Shown: positions 1 to 9,800 of the stretch, in pieces
Layout: each line of letters begins with the position of its first letter
Numbering within the stretch: the first letter of the stretch is position 1
NCBI GenBank assembly: GCA_903921605.1
Contig: CAIXQV010000281.1
Span: 1-62,591 of the forward strand
Source: an uncultured Planctomycetaceae bacterium
GTDB lineage: Bacteria; Planctomycetota; Planctomycetia; Planctomycetales; Planctomycetaceae
Direction: 5' to 3'
Length of the DNA: 62,591 nt
The notes under the pieces: generated by a model
The model's database searches: none
Seen by the model: only the letters and a program-made list of their open reading frames with translations
Told to the model about the DNA's origin: nothing
Translations under genes and position numbers: made by a program

Positions 1-590
1 ACCACAGCCACCGTAATAACGGCGGCCGGATAGATCATCGCCCCGACGATCTTTCGCTTCAGCGACTGAGCTTTCTCTTTGAATTCGGCAAGTCGCTGCA
101 GAATGACTTCCAGTGCACCACCGGCTTCCCCGGCCTTGACCATGTTCACGTAGAGATTATCAAACGCTTTCGGTTGCTTTGACATCGCCTCCGACAGCGT
201 GTTACCACCTTCAATATCTTCAATCACGTCCATCAGAGCATTTTTCAAGGCTCCTGGCTTGTTCTGGCCTTCCAGAATTCGCAAGCTGCGAAGTACCGGC
301 AGACCAGCGTCCTGAAGCGTCGAAAGCTGACGTGTGAACTGACACAGCAACTTTGGCTTCACACCGCCAATCGTGAAGGCCTTCTTCTTGCCGCCTCCCT
401 TAGCCGCGGCTCCCTTGGTCGCCGCACCCTTCTTCGGGTCCTTTTTCTTGCGATCCTTCTCGCGAATCTTGGTGACGTAGAAGCCCTTTTCCCGGATCAT
501 CGTCTGGGCTTCGGCCTCCGACGGAGCCTCAATGGTGTCCTTCACCTCAAGACCCGAGCTGTCCATTGCTTCATATGCAAAGGTTGGCAT
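1..590 (-). CDS. pilC: Type II secretion F / PilC-family inner-membrane protein, 5' part only
   Basis: The reading frame starts at an ATG (complement 588-590) and runs off the left edge of the window without a stop, so only about 196 N-terminal residues are visible. It begins MPTFAYEAMDSSG, the usual opening of the GspF/PilC family. A basic Lys/Ala/Gly-rich linker follows (about residues 45-70), then the first GspF domain with FTRQLSTLQDAGLPVLRSL and a Gly-rich ENIEGG-like turn, ending at the start of the first membrane helix (KRKIVGAMIYPAAVITVAVV). PilC/GspF is the inner-membrane platform on which the PilB and PilT ATPases act, which fits the neighbouring genes on the same strand. A gap of about 730 bp separates it from the upstream pilB-like gene, so it may have its own promoter. 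Family assignment is firm. The choice between pilus and secretion system is inferred from context (pilT nearby). Confidence 0.9.
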   Translation of the reverse strand, partial: MPTFAYEAMDSSGLEVKDTIEAPSEAEAQTMIREKGFYVTKIREKDRKKKDPKKGAATKGAAAKGGGKKKAFTIGGVKPKLLCQFTRQLSTLQDAGLPVLRSLRILEGQNKPGALKNALMDVIEDIEGGNTLSEAMSKQPKAFDNLYVNMVKAGEAGGALEVILQRLAEFKEKAQSLKRKIVGAMIYPAAVITVAV

Positions 591-895
591 ACCGTCTTCT
601 CCAGCTAGTTCCGGTGGCTACTGAAACACAAGTCTCAGCAAATTAAAGGAAAAAGTAACTCCCCGAAACCCGGATGCGACATTTCAAAGTCTGAAACAAT
701 CGCGATTCACCGGGATTTCAAAGGCAAAGTCTGTGCCGTTGTTCATAACACAGGTAACAACGGCAGTCCATGGTCAGTTTACATCGATTTTTTCATTCGT
801 CACGGTTAGTTAACCGAGTTCATGTACCTTTTTGCTTCAGCAAAACCGTACAGGAATGGTTACGACTCGCGAAATGAAGGTCATAGCTGCGTGTT

Positions 896-975
896 AAAAA
901 AGGTGTCTGGAACTTTGGAGGCGGTGTTGAAACAAGGCAAATACGAGCTGCCGGAGAGTTTCAGACACCTTTTTC
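896..975. repeat. Imperfect inverted repeat with GGTGTCTGG core (REP-like)
   Basis: The left arm (896-913) reads AAAAAAGGTGTCTGGAAC. The right arm (958-975) is its reverse complement with two mismatches in 18 bases. About 44 bases separate the arms. The same GGTGTCTGGAAC core recurs at 9619-9630 with a partner CCAGGCACC at 9676-9684, so this is a dispersed element and not a gene-specific terminator. The surrounding gap (591-1323) holds no supported gene. Confidence 0.55.
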
Positions 976-1082
976 AACGGCCACTTAGACAGGATAATGC
1001 ACTGGGCATCAGACAGGATTGAACTCGAATCTTCAAATTTTCTCAGGCCGGACTGACCGGGTTTAGTCGTTGATTTCACCAG

Positions 1083-1119
1083 GTCCTGCCTGCCAGGCAG
1101 GACTTCGCGGCAGGCCGCG
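1083..1119. other. Two adjacent short palindromes
   Basis: A near-perfect 21-base palindrome lies at 1083-1103 (arms GTCCTGCCTG / CAGGCAGGAC). A second small hairpin follows at 1106-1119 (CGCGG-cagg-CCGCG). They lie downstream of the pilB-like gene that ends at 1324 on the minus strand and could form a processing or termination structure. No T-run follows, so a simple intrinsic terminator is not evident. Confidence 0.4.
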
Positions 1120-1323
1120 ACTTCTGTGCATGCGATAACCCAACGCAGCCTGCGATCCAAAACTCATTGCAGACATGGTTTGCCTGCGTCCTCCGGGCCA
1201 ACTTGTCACACACTGCAAATTGCAACAATTTCCCTTAGGGTGTGCCAAGTGAGTTTTCGCTGACGCAGGCACACCGCGTGAGTCTTTGCCCGACAAAGAC
1301 CGAACCACCTTACTGGGCTGTTC

Positions 1324-3030
1324 CTACGATACGTCTTCCACAATAGTTTCTCTGACGATTTCATCGATCGTCGTCAAACCGTCAAAAATCAGTTTCAAAC
1401 CCGCCTCACGCAGAGTTGTCATACCCTGCTGTCGAGCAATATCGCGAATATCATCGCCGGACGCTTCCGCAGCGATCGCATCTCGAATCTCATCCGACAT
1501 GATCAGGAATTCATAAATGCCGATTCGGCCCTTGTATCCGGAGTTGTTACACCGCGGACATCCTTTGCCGTAATAAAACTTGTACTTACGAGCTGTGTTG
1601 AGGGGCAGCTGCAACTCCATCAACAGCTCATCCGACGGTGCGAACTGAGTTCGGCATTCTGAACAGATACGCCGCACCAGTCGCTGAGCCAGAATCGCTT
1701 CGACGGTCGCAGTGATCAGGAACGCCGGAACTCCCATGTCGCGAAGTCGAGTAATCGCGGAAGGAGCATCGTTTGTGTGCAGCGTGCTGAATACCATGTG
1801 CCCGGTCAGCGAACTCTGGACCGCGATTTCTGCCGTCTCGTAGTCTCGAATCTCGCCCACCAGAATCTTGTCCGGGTCATGTCGCAGAATGGCTCGCAGC
1901 ACGGTCGCGAAGGTGACCCCCACATCCGGGTTGACCGGTACCTGAATGATTCCTTCAATGTCGTATTCAATCGGATCTTCGCTGGTGATGATTTTTGTTT
2001 CAGTGCTGTTCATTTCATTCAGCGCTGAATAAAGGGTCGTCGTTTTGCCGCTTCCGGTCGGCCCGGTGACCAGCAAAATTCCGTTTGGCCGATTCAGCAC
2101 TTTTCGAAAACTACTCAGCAACGCCGCATCCATACCGATCTTGTTCAGGTCCAGAGCCACAACGGTTCTGTCGAGAACTCGCATAACCACTGCTTCGCCG
2201 AACAGCGTCGGTAACACGCTGACTCGCAGGTCCACGTTGTTGCCGCCGACGTTCAGTTCAATTCGCCCGTCCTGAGGAAGTCGGCGTTCGGCAATATCGA
2301 GATTTGACATAACCTTGATACGACTGACGATCGCATTGGCAAGGTGTCGTGGCGGAGGAACCATCTCGTACAAAACACCGTCCGCTTTGACGCGAATTTT
2401 GAACTCATCTTCAAATGGTTCAAAGTGAATGTCGCTGGCCTGATCTCGAATCGCCAGCAGCATGACCATGTTCAGCAGTTTCTTGATTGGCTGAGCATCC
2501 GACATCTCTTCATCAGAGGCAAGGTCGTAGCCGCGAATCCTCTTCTCGGCATCTTCATCCGTCGACATCGATTCGATAACGTCTTCGATGCTTTCTTCAC
2601 GATCCGCATAGTACTTTGCGATCGCGGCTTCGACATCGGGACCGGAGGAAACAGCGCCACGAATTTCGTGTCCGAGGAAGTTGCGCAGGTCGTCGAGGGC
2701 ACCGACGTTCTGAGGATCCGCCATGGCCACGGTGAGCACGCCGTTCTTCAGAGAGATCGGCATGATGTGGTACATTTCGGCCATCGTCTGAGGAACAATC
2801 TCCAGCACGTTGGGCTGGATGTTGGTCTCTTCCAGATTGACGACCGGCATACCCCACTGTTCGGCCAGCGCTTCAGTTACCTGGGCCTGGGTGATCAGCC
2901 CCATGCGTACCGCGACCTGACCGATGACCGTGCCAGGACTCTGCTTCTGTTCTTCCAGAATATCCCAGAGCTGGTCGTCATTGATGTGACCCAGATCAAC
3001 CAGAATCTGTCCAAGTTTTCGTTGAGCCAT
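1324..3030 (-). CDS. pilB: PilB/GspE-family pilus assembly or secretion ATPase (paralogue 1)
   Basis: This 568-residue protein has the full PilB/GspE layout. An N-terminal MshEN-type domain (about 1-160; starts MAQRKLGQILVDLG) is followed by the N2 and ATPase domains. Visible motifs are Walker A GPTGSGKTTT near 325, an Asp box around SEDPIEYDIEG, Walker B-like ILVGEIRDYETAEIA, a His box STLHTNDAPSAITRL, and a tetra-Cys zinc site (CSEC near 453, CPRC near 489). It hydrolyses ATP in the cytoplasm to drive polymerisation of pilin or pseudopilin through the PilC platform. It lies on the same strand as pilT and a second PilB homologue upstream and pilC downstream. The second paralogue at 5105-6796 means the two may serve different filaments. 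Length and motifs are complete. The symbol is by homology only. Confidence 0.93.
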   Translation of the reverse strand: MAQRKLGQILVDLGHINDDQLWDILEEQKQSPGTVIGQVAVRMGLITQAQVTEALAEQWGMPVVNLEETNIQPNVLEIVPQTMAEMYHIMPISLKNGVLTVAMADPQNVGALDDLRNFLGHEIRGAVSSGPDVEAAIAKYYADREESIEDVIESMSTDEDAEKRIRGYDLASDEEMSDAQPIKKLLNMVMLLAIRDQASDIHFEPFEDEFKIRVKADGVLYEMVPPPRHLANAIVSRIKVMSNLDIAERRLPQDGRIELNVGGNNVDLRVSVLPTLFGEAVVMRVLDRTVVALDLNKIGMDAALLSSFRKVLNRPNGILLVTGPTGSGKTTTLYSALNEMNSTETKIITSEDPIEYDIEGIIQVPVNPDVGVTFATVLRAILRHDPDKILVGEIRDYETAEIAVQSSLTGHMVFSTLHTNDAPSAITRLRDMGVPAFLITATVEAILAQRLVRRICSECRTQFAPSDELLMELQLPLNTARKYKFYYGKGCPRCNNSGYKGRIGIYEFLIMSDEIRDAIAAEASGDDIRDIARQQGMTTLREAGLKLIFDGLTTIDEIVRETIVEDVS

Positions 3031-3095
3031 AGCAGGGTTTTCAGTTTTTGTGTTTTGTCCCTGTGAGGGACCGGACTTTATTGTTTATGTCTCTC

Positions 3096-3341
3096 CCTTG
3101 GGGAGAGTTTTTCTGTTGTTGTCCCCTCTCCCTTGGGGGAGAGGGTGAGGGGGTCTATTTTCTCGTGTTCTTAATTTTCATTGTCGTTTGTTTCGTGCCC
3201 CCTCATCCGGCCTGGCGGCCACCTTCTCCCCCGAGGGGGAGAAGGGCTTTTTGTGTTTTCCCCTCTCCCCCTTGGGGAGAGTTTTTCTTTTGTTGTCCCC
3301 TCTCCCTTAGGGGAGATGGTTAGGGTGAGGGGGAATTTTGC
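3096..3341. repeat. Palindromic C/G-rich repeat array, left of the DUF559 gene
   Basis: The segment alternates pyrimidine-rich and purine-rich blocks (variants of CCCTCTCCCTTGGGGAGAG and GGTTAGGGTGAGGGG) that fold into hairpins. It contains a 49-base unit at 3198-3246 (starting CCCCCTCATCCGGCCTGG and ending GGGGGAGAAGGG) that is repeated exactly at 3774-3822 on the other side of the DUF559 gene. Repeats of this composition are familiar beside DUF559-type genes in many bacteria. Here they lie within the pilus gene cluster. Confidence 0.8.
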
Positions 3342-3363
3342 TGTCGTTGTCGATGATGATTCT

Positions 3364-3744
3364 TTAAGTGGCAGGAGTGTTCAAAACTTTCAGGATCCCG
3401 CGAGCAACGGCGTCGGCGTCCTGAAAGACTTCTTCGTTGGAGATGCGAAAAACACGGAAGCCTCTTTCCGCCAGAAACTTGTCTCGTTGAATGTCTTTTT
3501 CGATTGTCATGTCGTGATAACCACCGTCAAGTTCCACTGCCAGATGTTGCTCCAGGCAAACAAAGTCCACAATGAAATGATCGATGGAAAACTGTCGTCG
3601 AAACTTGAAGCCTCCGAGCCGACGATCTCGAACCATTGCCCAGACGACGCCTTCAGCTTTCGTCTGCTTCGCTCGAAGTTCCCGCCGGTACTCCAGTGAG
3701 TAAACAGGTTCACCATCCCGACGCGATGGCGAACCGTTTGTCAT
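3364..3744 (-). CDS. DUF559 endonuclease-domain (Vsr-like) protein
   Basis: This 126-residue protein matches the DUF559 family, a small PD-(D/E)XK-like nuclease fold related to very-short-patch-repair endonucleases. Visible hallmarks are the KFRRQFSIDHFIVDFVC segment (about 48-64), LAVELDGGYH (about 69-78, with the acidic and His residues expected at the active site), a basic DIQRDKFLAERGFRVFRI stretch and a final NEEVF. Biological substrates of this family are poorly known, so a function beyond probable nuclease is not claimed. It sits between pilT and a pilB-like gene on the same strand and is bracketed by matching palindromic repeats (3096-3341 and 3774-3873). This suggests it came in as a small repeat-associated cassette unrelated to pilus function. 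Confidence 0.85.
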   Translation of the reverse strand: MTNGSPSRRDGEPVYSLEYRRELRAKQTKAEGVVWAMVRDRRLGGFKFRRQFSIDHFIVDFVCLEQHLAVELDGGYHDMTIEKDIQRDKFLAERGFRVFRISNEEVFQDADAVARGILKVLNTPAT

Positions 3745-3773
3745 AGTCGTGTCTTTCTATCTGCGTGTTCCGC

Positions 3774-3873
3774 CCCCCTCATCCGGCCTGGCGGCCACCT
3801 TCTCCCCCGAGGGGGAGAAGGGTTTTTTATATTGTCCCCTCTCCTCTGGGGGGAGAGGGTTAGGGTGAGGGGA
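3774..3873. repeat. Palindromic C/G-rich repeat, right of the DUF559 gene
   Basis: It carries an exact second copy of the 49-base unit found at 3198-3246 (here 3774-3822). A CCCCTCTCC / GGGGAGAGGGTTAGGGTGAGGGG hairpin follows. Together with the left array it frames the DUF559 gene. The pilT stop codon at 3888 follows almost directly. Confidence 0.8.
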
Positions 3874-3887
3874 TTTAATTCTGACTG

Positions 3888-5045
<1,158 letters not shown>

Positions 5046-5104
5046 AGAAGTTCCCTTTTGTTGAATCGATGAGAATCAATGAGTCGTTGATGGACTGAAA
5101 GTAA

Positions 5105-6796
5105 CTAGTGTCCGCCCTTCGACAATTTATAAACTTCAGCCAGAGTCGTCAGCCCCTGGTAGGCTTTGTCCTTGGCATCCTCTACCAGTGTCCTCATTCC
5201 CAGCAATCGAGCCTGACGTCGAATGTTCTGAGCTGGCTCGCTGTTGAAAGCCATTTCTCGCAGCGTGCTGTTCATCGTCATCAGCTCAAACACGGCACGA
5301 CGCCCCTTGTAACCTGTGTGCTTACAATTGTTGCAGCCTTTGCCGCGAACCCATTGACCTTCCGAAACTTCATCCGGCGTGATGTTGAAGATGTCAACTT
5401 CTTCGGGGCTTGGCGTATACGGTTCTTTGCACTTCGGGCAAACAACTCGCACCAGTCGTTGAGCCAATACGGCCATCAGAGAGCAGGCCACAAGGAACGG
5501 CTGAACGCCCATGTCGATCAGTCGAGTAATCGCACCGGGAGCGTCGTTGGTATGCAGCGTGCTGAACACAAGGTGTCCGGTCAGCGACGCCTGAATCGCC
5601 ATTTCGCCAGTTTCCGTATCGCGAATTTCCCCTACCAGAATCGCGTTCGGTGCCTGTCGCAACATCGCCTTGATGATCTTGGCAAAGTCGAGCCCGATAT
5701 TGTGTCGCACTTCGACCTGATTAATGCCGGGCAGGTAATACTCCACGGGGTCTTCTGCTGTGATGATCTTTCTGTCCGGGCGATTCAGTTCCCCGAGAGC
5801 ACTATAGAGCGTCGTGGTTTTTCCGGATCCGGTAGGCCCCGTGACGAGAAAAATCCCGTTTGGCCGCCGGATGATGTTCTGGAAAGTACGGTAGTTGTCT
5901 TCTCCGAAGCCGAGGTTACGAATTCCCACCTTGATGTTGTCTCGGTCAAGAATTCGCATGACCACCGCCTGGCCATGGTTGGTTGGCAGAATTGAAACTC
6001 GCAGGTCAAACTCTTTGTTCCCCGAGCGAGTTTTGATTCGTCCGTCCTGTGGTCGACGCTTCTCCGAAATATCCATCTTGGCCATAATCTTGAAACGCGA
6101 AACCAGTGCTCCCAAAAGGCGTTTAGGAGGACTGTCGCGCTCAATCAGAGCACCGTCGATGCGATAACGGATACGAACGCGATCTTCGAAGGGTTCCACA
6201 TGAATATCGCTGGCGCGTTCTTTCACTGCTTCTGAAATGATCAGGTTGGCCAGTCGGATGATCGGGGCACTATCATCCTCATCGCCCTGCATGGCCGATG
6301 CTGCTTCAACGTCGGTGAAGTCGATCTGAGTTTCGGTGAACTCTGAAATCATCGAGTCCACAGACTCGGTTTCAGACTGCCCATAATGGCGATTGATCGC
6401 GGCCTGAATTGATTCCAGGGGTGCCATGACCGGGCGGATTTCACGGTTCAGCACGAATCGCAACTTGTCGATGATTTCAATGTTGTTCGGGTTGTGCATC
6501 GCAATCACAACCGATTCACCGTCGGATTCAATCGGAATCACAACGTTTTCTCGCGCCATCGATTCTGTGACCAGCTCGATCACAGAATTCGGGATCTGGC
6601 GCCCCTCAAGCTCGATGTAGTCGTAGCCAAATTCTTCGGCCTGAGCCCTCATTAAGTCGCCGGAGGAAATATAGCCCAGTCGGATCAGGGCATCTTCACA
6701 GGGAATCCCGAGATTCGCAGCCATGCTGCGTGCCTCTTCCAACTGAGATTCCCCAATGGTGCCATCGTCGACAAAGCGCTCCAGCCAGTCACGCAT
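5105..6796 (-). CDS. PilB/GspE-family ATPase (paralogue 2)
   Basis: This 563-residue protein has an N-terminal MshEN domain (about 1-150), the N2 region, Walker A GPTGSGKTTT near 320, an Asp box AEDPVEYYLPGINQVEVRHN, LVGEIRDTETGEMAIQASLTGH and the His box STLHTNDAPGAITRLIDMG. A tetra-Cys zinc site is also present (CPKC near 452, CNNC near 487). It is the likely first gene of the motor operon (this gene, pilT, DUF559, pilB paralogue 1) on the minus strand. It differs clearly in sequence from the protein at 1324-3030, so the pair is not a recent duplication. Whether this copy serves pilus assembly or pseudopilus secretion cannot be told from sequence alone. Confidence 0.92.
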   Translation of the reverse strand: MRDWLERFVDDGTIGESQLEEARSMAANLGIPCEDALIRLGYISSGDLMRAQAEEFGYDYIELEGRQIPNSVIELVTESMARENVVIPIESDGESVVIAMHNPNNIEIIDKLRFVLNREIRPVMAPLESIQAAINRHYGQSETESVDSMISEFTETQIDFTDVEAASAMQGDEDDSAPIIRLANLIISEAVKERASDIHVEPFEDRVRIRYRIDGALIERDSPPKRLLGALVSRFKIMAKMDISEKRRPQDGRIKTRSGNKEFDLRVSILPTNHGQAVVMRILDRDNIKVGIRNLGFGEDNYRTFQNIIRRPNGIFLVTGPTGSGKTTTLYSALGELNRPDRKIITAEDPVEYYLPGINQVEVRHNIGLDFAKIIKAMLRQAPNAILVGEIRDTETGEMAIQASLTGHLVFSTLHTNDAPGAITRLIDMGVQPFLVACSLMAVLAQRLVRVVCPKCKEPYTPSPEEVDIFNITPDEVSEGQWVRGKGCNNCKHTGYKGRRAVFELMTMNSTLREMAFNSEPAQNIRRQARLLGMRTLVEDAKDKAYQGLTTLAEVYKLSKGGH

Positions 6797-7382
6797 GCTC
6801 AGAACTCCGAATCCGCAATCTACAGAACCTGAAAAAACAGGAATTTTCTCACCACTGGATTGTGTTCACTTCGGAAACGCAACACAAGCCCCGGGTTCCA
6901 GAGAAGTTGGGTCCTAACAATGTTCTTTCCGGAAAACACCCCACGACGAACGCGGGACCTTTCCCCATTATTCGGCAAAGAGGCAATTCCTCAACATTCG
7001 ACTGGCGACCACACCGACCCGCGTTCTCGATGCGTGTTCCCGCTGACAATGAATGTGCCGTCAGATCAGAAACATCATCCCGGCACTTCGCGCTCCTCAA
7101 TCCACCAACCAGGAGTGGCGCTGGCGCAATCGGTCGCCCCCATCGCGGAGTTCGACTTTTCTGGTTGGGGACTCCCCCAAACGACGCGAATCCCTGCGGA
7201 GAATTGTGATTATCGCGATCAGAAGAGTTATGCCTGCTTTCGACCGCGTCGCGATTTGCTAGATTTATGGCACTTTTCAGAGAAATTCGCCACTTAAGAT
7301 CAGTTTCGGCTTTCAGCCCGACCACAGTGCTCGTGCCGGGAAATTCCGGTCCACCGTGCCTCATGAGTCAGCCACTGATTGA
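6797..7382. other. Intergenic region without a supported gene
   Basis: About 590 bp lie between a hypothetical gene (stop at 7383) and the start of the PilB/GspE gene at 6796, all on the minus strand. Open frames exist on both strands, up to 171 codons on minus. Their translations have no recognisable domain, odd composition and no ribosome-binding site. The promoter of the motor operon should lie in the 6797-6900 part, but I could not pick a convincing -35/-10 pair. Confidence 0.5.
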
Positions 7383-7856
7383 CTATTCAGACGCGGCAGG
7401 TCCCGATGTTGGCCTGGGAGAAATCGGCAATGTGATTTTTGGCGGAACTGGGCGAGGGACCAGCTTTTCAGCTTCAGTCACAAGGTCCAGCAATTGCTCG
7501 CCAAGGAACTTTGCGGCAATGGCCGCCTGCTGAAAGTTAGTATGTGTCGACGCATGCCACGCGTCTTTCTCAAACTGCTCGGCCGCAGACGAAAGCTTCC
7601 CGAGTTTTTTGCGGACCGTTCTGAAGTACGACTGAGGATCTTCTACCTGAGTCTCCACTGCACGAAAAACGTCGAAGATCGTTCGAGCCATTTCGTTCAG
7701 TTCCGGGTAGTCCTCAACCTCATCGGAATGCTTAATGAACGTGCGAATCATCCATCCGTGAGCCATCACTTTCTGGCTCCGCACAACCAATGACTGCAAC
7801 TTCGCTTGTCCGTCTGGTGTCAGAGGCAAAGCTGATGTGTTTTCAGAATCCGTCAT
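7383..7856 (-). CDS. Hypothetical alpha-helical protein (157 aa)
   Basis: I do not recognise a family. The sequence is mostly amphipathic helix with several aromatic residues (HGWMIRTFIKHSDEVEDYPEL), followed by a Pro-rich tail (LVPRPVPPKITLPISPRP). There is no signal peptide or membrane segment, so it is probably cytoplasmic. The start lies 15 bp after the stop of the secreted helical-repeat protein upstream (7872-9308), so the two are probably translated from one message. Codon use and protein composition look genuine. Confidence 0.7.
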   Translation of the reverse strand: MTDSENTSALPLTPDGQAKLQSLVVRSQKVMAHGWMIRTFIKHSDEVEDYPELNEMARTIFDVFRAVETQVEDPQSYFRTVRKKLGKLSSAAEQFEKDAWHASTHTNFQQAAIAAKFLGEQLLDLVTEAEKLVPRPVPPKITLPISPRPTSGPAASE

Positions 7857-7871
7857 CGCACGACCACTTAT

Positions 7872-9308
7872 TTATTTCTGCAGCGGTGCAGCGTTCGTGT
7901 CCCATTTCAGATCAGCCGGGACATTCTCTGACAGCCATGTCTTCATTTTCGCCAGCACGGCAATTTCCTGGGCTGAAAAGTTGCCCTTGTTGGAGATAAG
8001 CTTCAGCGAAACGGTTGTCACAAACGGGGCCGCATCTGAGATAACCTTGGCATTGGGCGCTCGGTTCATGATTCCCTGAGTCGCTGGCGGAGCGGCAGCG
8101 GCCCCTGCGGCCGTTGCATGTCGAAAAGTCAGCAACAAGTCGATCCCGCACCACTGCCATTTAGGGTTGCCCGGATCCTGGCTGTATTCAGATGCTGCAT
8201 CAAATGCCAGTTGAGTGACCTTCCATGCGATTGGCTCAAACTTTGTCCCTGCAACGTCATAGTTGCAAATTCCAAAACCCTTCGCAGCGTGACACCGAAC
8301 TTCGACCGGTTTTGTTCGGTCATTAATCACTGCGGCAAAAATCTTCAGAGCTGTTGGCTCAGGAGTGCCCACAGTCCTTCTTGGCTTGGTAATCAAGTAG
8401 GCTGCATCAATCAGGTCCATTTGAAATGCAACTTCAGTGAATGGACGAACGATTTCTTTGTAGATCGCGTCCGAAATTCGAAACTGATCCTGCTCGACCA
8501 CATCACAATTCATCAGGATGTTCTTGAGGGAGGCTGCTGTCACAGACTTCACGGAATCGGGCTGATTGGCATCATTGAGAACCGTCAGCATTACCGTGAG
8601 GGCTTCAGGATGTAGCCGAGTCATTGAGTTCGCTCCGCCACCCTGCGCGGGGATCGTATCGTAAAGGTGTTGCATGATCTTGATCGCCGCGAATCGAGAA
8701 TCAAGATTGTTGTCCAACATCTGCTTTACGACCGCGAGAACCTCCGAGCAATACTTTCGTCGCTCTCGGTCTTTTCCTGCCTGACCACCCTGAGCACCGG
8801 AGCCAGCTTTCACGATCGAGTTCTTTACGTCCTCGATCAGGTTCTCCATATTCTTCGAACTCTGACTGAAAGCCGGATCCGTGGCTTGAAAGATCAACCA
8901 TGTCAAATAGTCACGAACAATTTTCGAGTCGGCCTCACCGCTGAATCCAGTAGCCAGCAGTTGGGTGTATTGCCTCTTCACCTTGTCTGCAGCAGCCCTG
9001 TCCGGTCCGGGAAGAGGATTGCGAATTTCTCGAATCGACCGCGTTAGCTTCTGCTGATTCAGCACATACTGTTGTGCGTTGTCCACAACAGCCGGAGTTG
9101 CCGCGGGAGCCGCCGCACTATCCGGCGCTGGCGCTGATGCACTGTCCGGAGCAGTCTGAGTCGGAGCTTCTGCCGCCGGAGTTGTTGAATCCTGTGCGCA
9201 AGCCTGACCATCCGGCACCCCGGCAAGGGCGAGAAAAAACAACGCCGGCACCGCGCCGAAGGAGATGAAATTACTCAGGATCTGAAAGTTGCGTACAACA
9301 ACTGGCAT
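7872..9308 (-). CDS. Secreted helical-repeat (HEAT-like) protein
   Basis: I chose the ATG at 9308 because the product then begins with a good signal peptide (MPVVVRNFQILSNFISFG, then a hydrophobic AVPALFFLALAG core and an Ala-rich cleavage region). The longer frame from 9386 adds 26 residues that do not look like a leader. After the leader comes an Ala/Pro/Thr-rich linker (about 35-75). About 400 residues of helical pairs follow, with segments such as RFAAIKIMQHLYDTIP, VKSVTAASLKNILMNC and VEVRCHAAKGFGICNY that resemble HEAT/ARM repeats. It is probably a periplasmic or cell-surface scaffold. No catalytic motif is seen. The gene heads a two-gene unit with the 157-residue hypothetical downstream. 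Confidence 0.75.
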   Translation of the reverse strand: MPVVVRNFQILSNFISFGAVPALFFLALAGVPDGQACAQDSTTPAAEAPTQTAPDSASAPAPDSAAAPAATPAVVDNAQQYVLNQQKLTRSIREIRNPLPGPDRAAADKVKRQYTQLLATGFSGEADSKIVRDYLTWLIFQATDPAFSQSSKNMENLIEDVKNSIVKAGSGAQGGQAGKDRERRKYCSEVLAVVKQMLDNNLDSRFAAIKIMQHLYDTIPAQGGGANSMTRLHPEALTVMLTVLNDANQPDSVKSVTAASLKNILMNCDVVEQDQFRISDAIYKEIVRPFTEVAFQMDLIDAAYLITKPRRTVGTPEPTALKIFAAVINDRTKPVEVRCHAAKGFGICNYDVAGTKFEPIAWKVTQLAFDAASEYSQDPGNPKWQWCGIDLLLTFRHATAAGAAAAPPATQGIMNRAPNAKVISDAAPFVTTVSLKLISNKGNFSAQEIAVLAKMKTWLSENVPADLKWDTNAAPLQK

Positions 9309-9618
9309 AAGCTCACCAGAACAGGGAGACATCGGTGTCTCGTTCAATTTTTCAGGAATCCAGGACGAGAGAAAACTGATAAACATGACAGGTTCACCGA
9401 TTCACGTCCAGAATCAGAACCCATTCAGGGCAACAAATCATTACTTTCGCGCCAAGAATCCGGTTCTGCTGCCGAGTCGGTATGATTGTTTACTGGTCGA
9501 CAGATTACCAGTCCGACACGACAGTGACCGCGATTCCGGAGGAATTGTTACAACCCGAATCCGCCGGATCCCTTTCTTCGGCTTCTTGCGACAGACTGCT
9601 TAAGAGGCTTCTGAGACT

Positions 9619-9684
9619 GGTGTCTGGAACTCCCTGGCGGCTCATATTCACGAGGTTTTAGTGTCGCCTCCAAAGCCAGGCACC
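9619..9684. repeat. GGTGTCTGG / CCAGGCACC inverted repeat
   Basis: GGTGTCTGGAAC at 9619-9630 faces CCAGGCACC at 9676-9684, pairing over nine bases with one wobble. The core matches the element at 896-975. The gap between the methyltransferase and the helical-repeat gene (9309-9800) contains this repeat and a terminator and no supported gene. Confidence 0.5.
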
Positions 9685-9744
9685 GTTTTCTGCTCGCTGC
9701 TAAAGGCCGTTTCTGTTCGTTCGGAGCTGAAGTCTCAGGACGAA

Positions 9745-9800
9745 AAATGCCAACCCCGGCTGTCGCTTTTCGACAGAGTTCCGCTCCGGGCCGGCTTTTT
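9745..9800 (-). terminator. Intrinsic terminator after the methyltransferase gene
   Basis: Read on the minus strand just past the stop at 9801, an inner hairpin CTGTCG-AAAAG-CGACAG is nested in an outer GC stem (CCCGG...CCGGG). A short distance later comes GGCATTTTTCG. The stem and T-run fit rho-independent termination of the methyltransferase/DUF1570 transcript. Confidence 0.6.

Noticed and set aside
2344..3066. Plus-strand frame of 240 codons
   Set aside because: It lies opposite a clear PilB-family gene whose motifs are complete; the plus-strand product is Arg/His-rich shadow sequence.
6849..7364. Minus-strand frame of 171 codons between the PilB/GspE gene and the hypothetical gene
   Set aside because: The translation has no domain, no ribosome-binding site and an irregular composition, and a plus-strand frame of similar length overlaps it.
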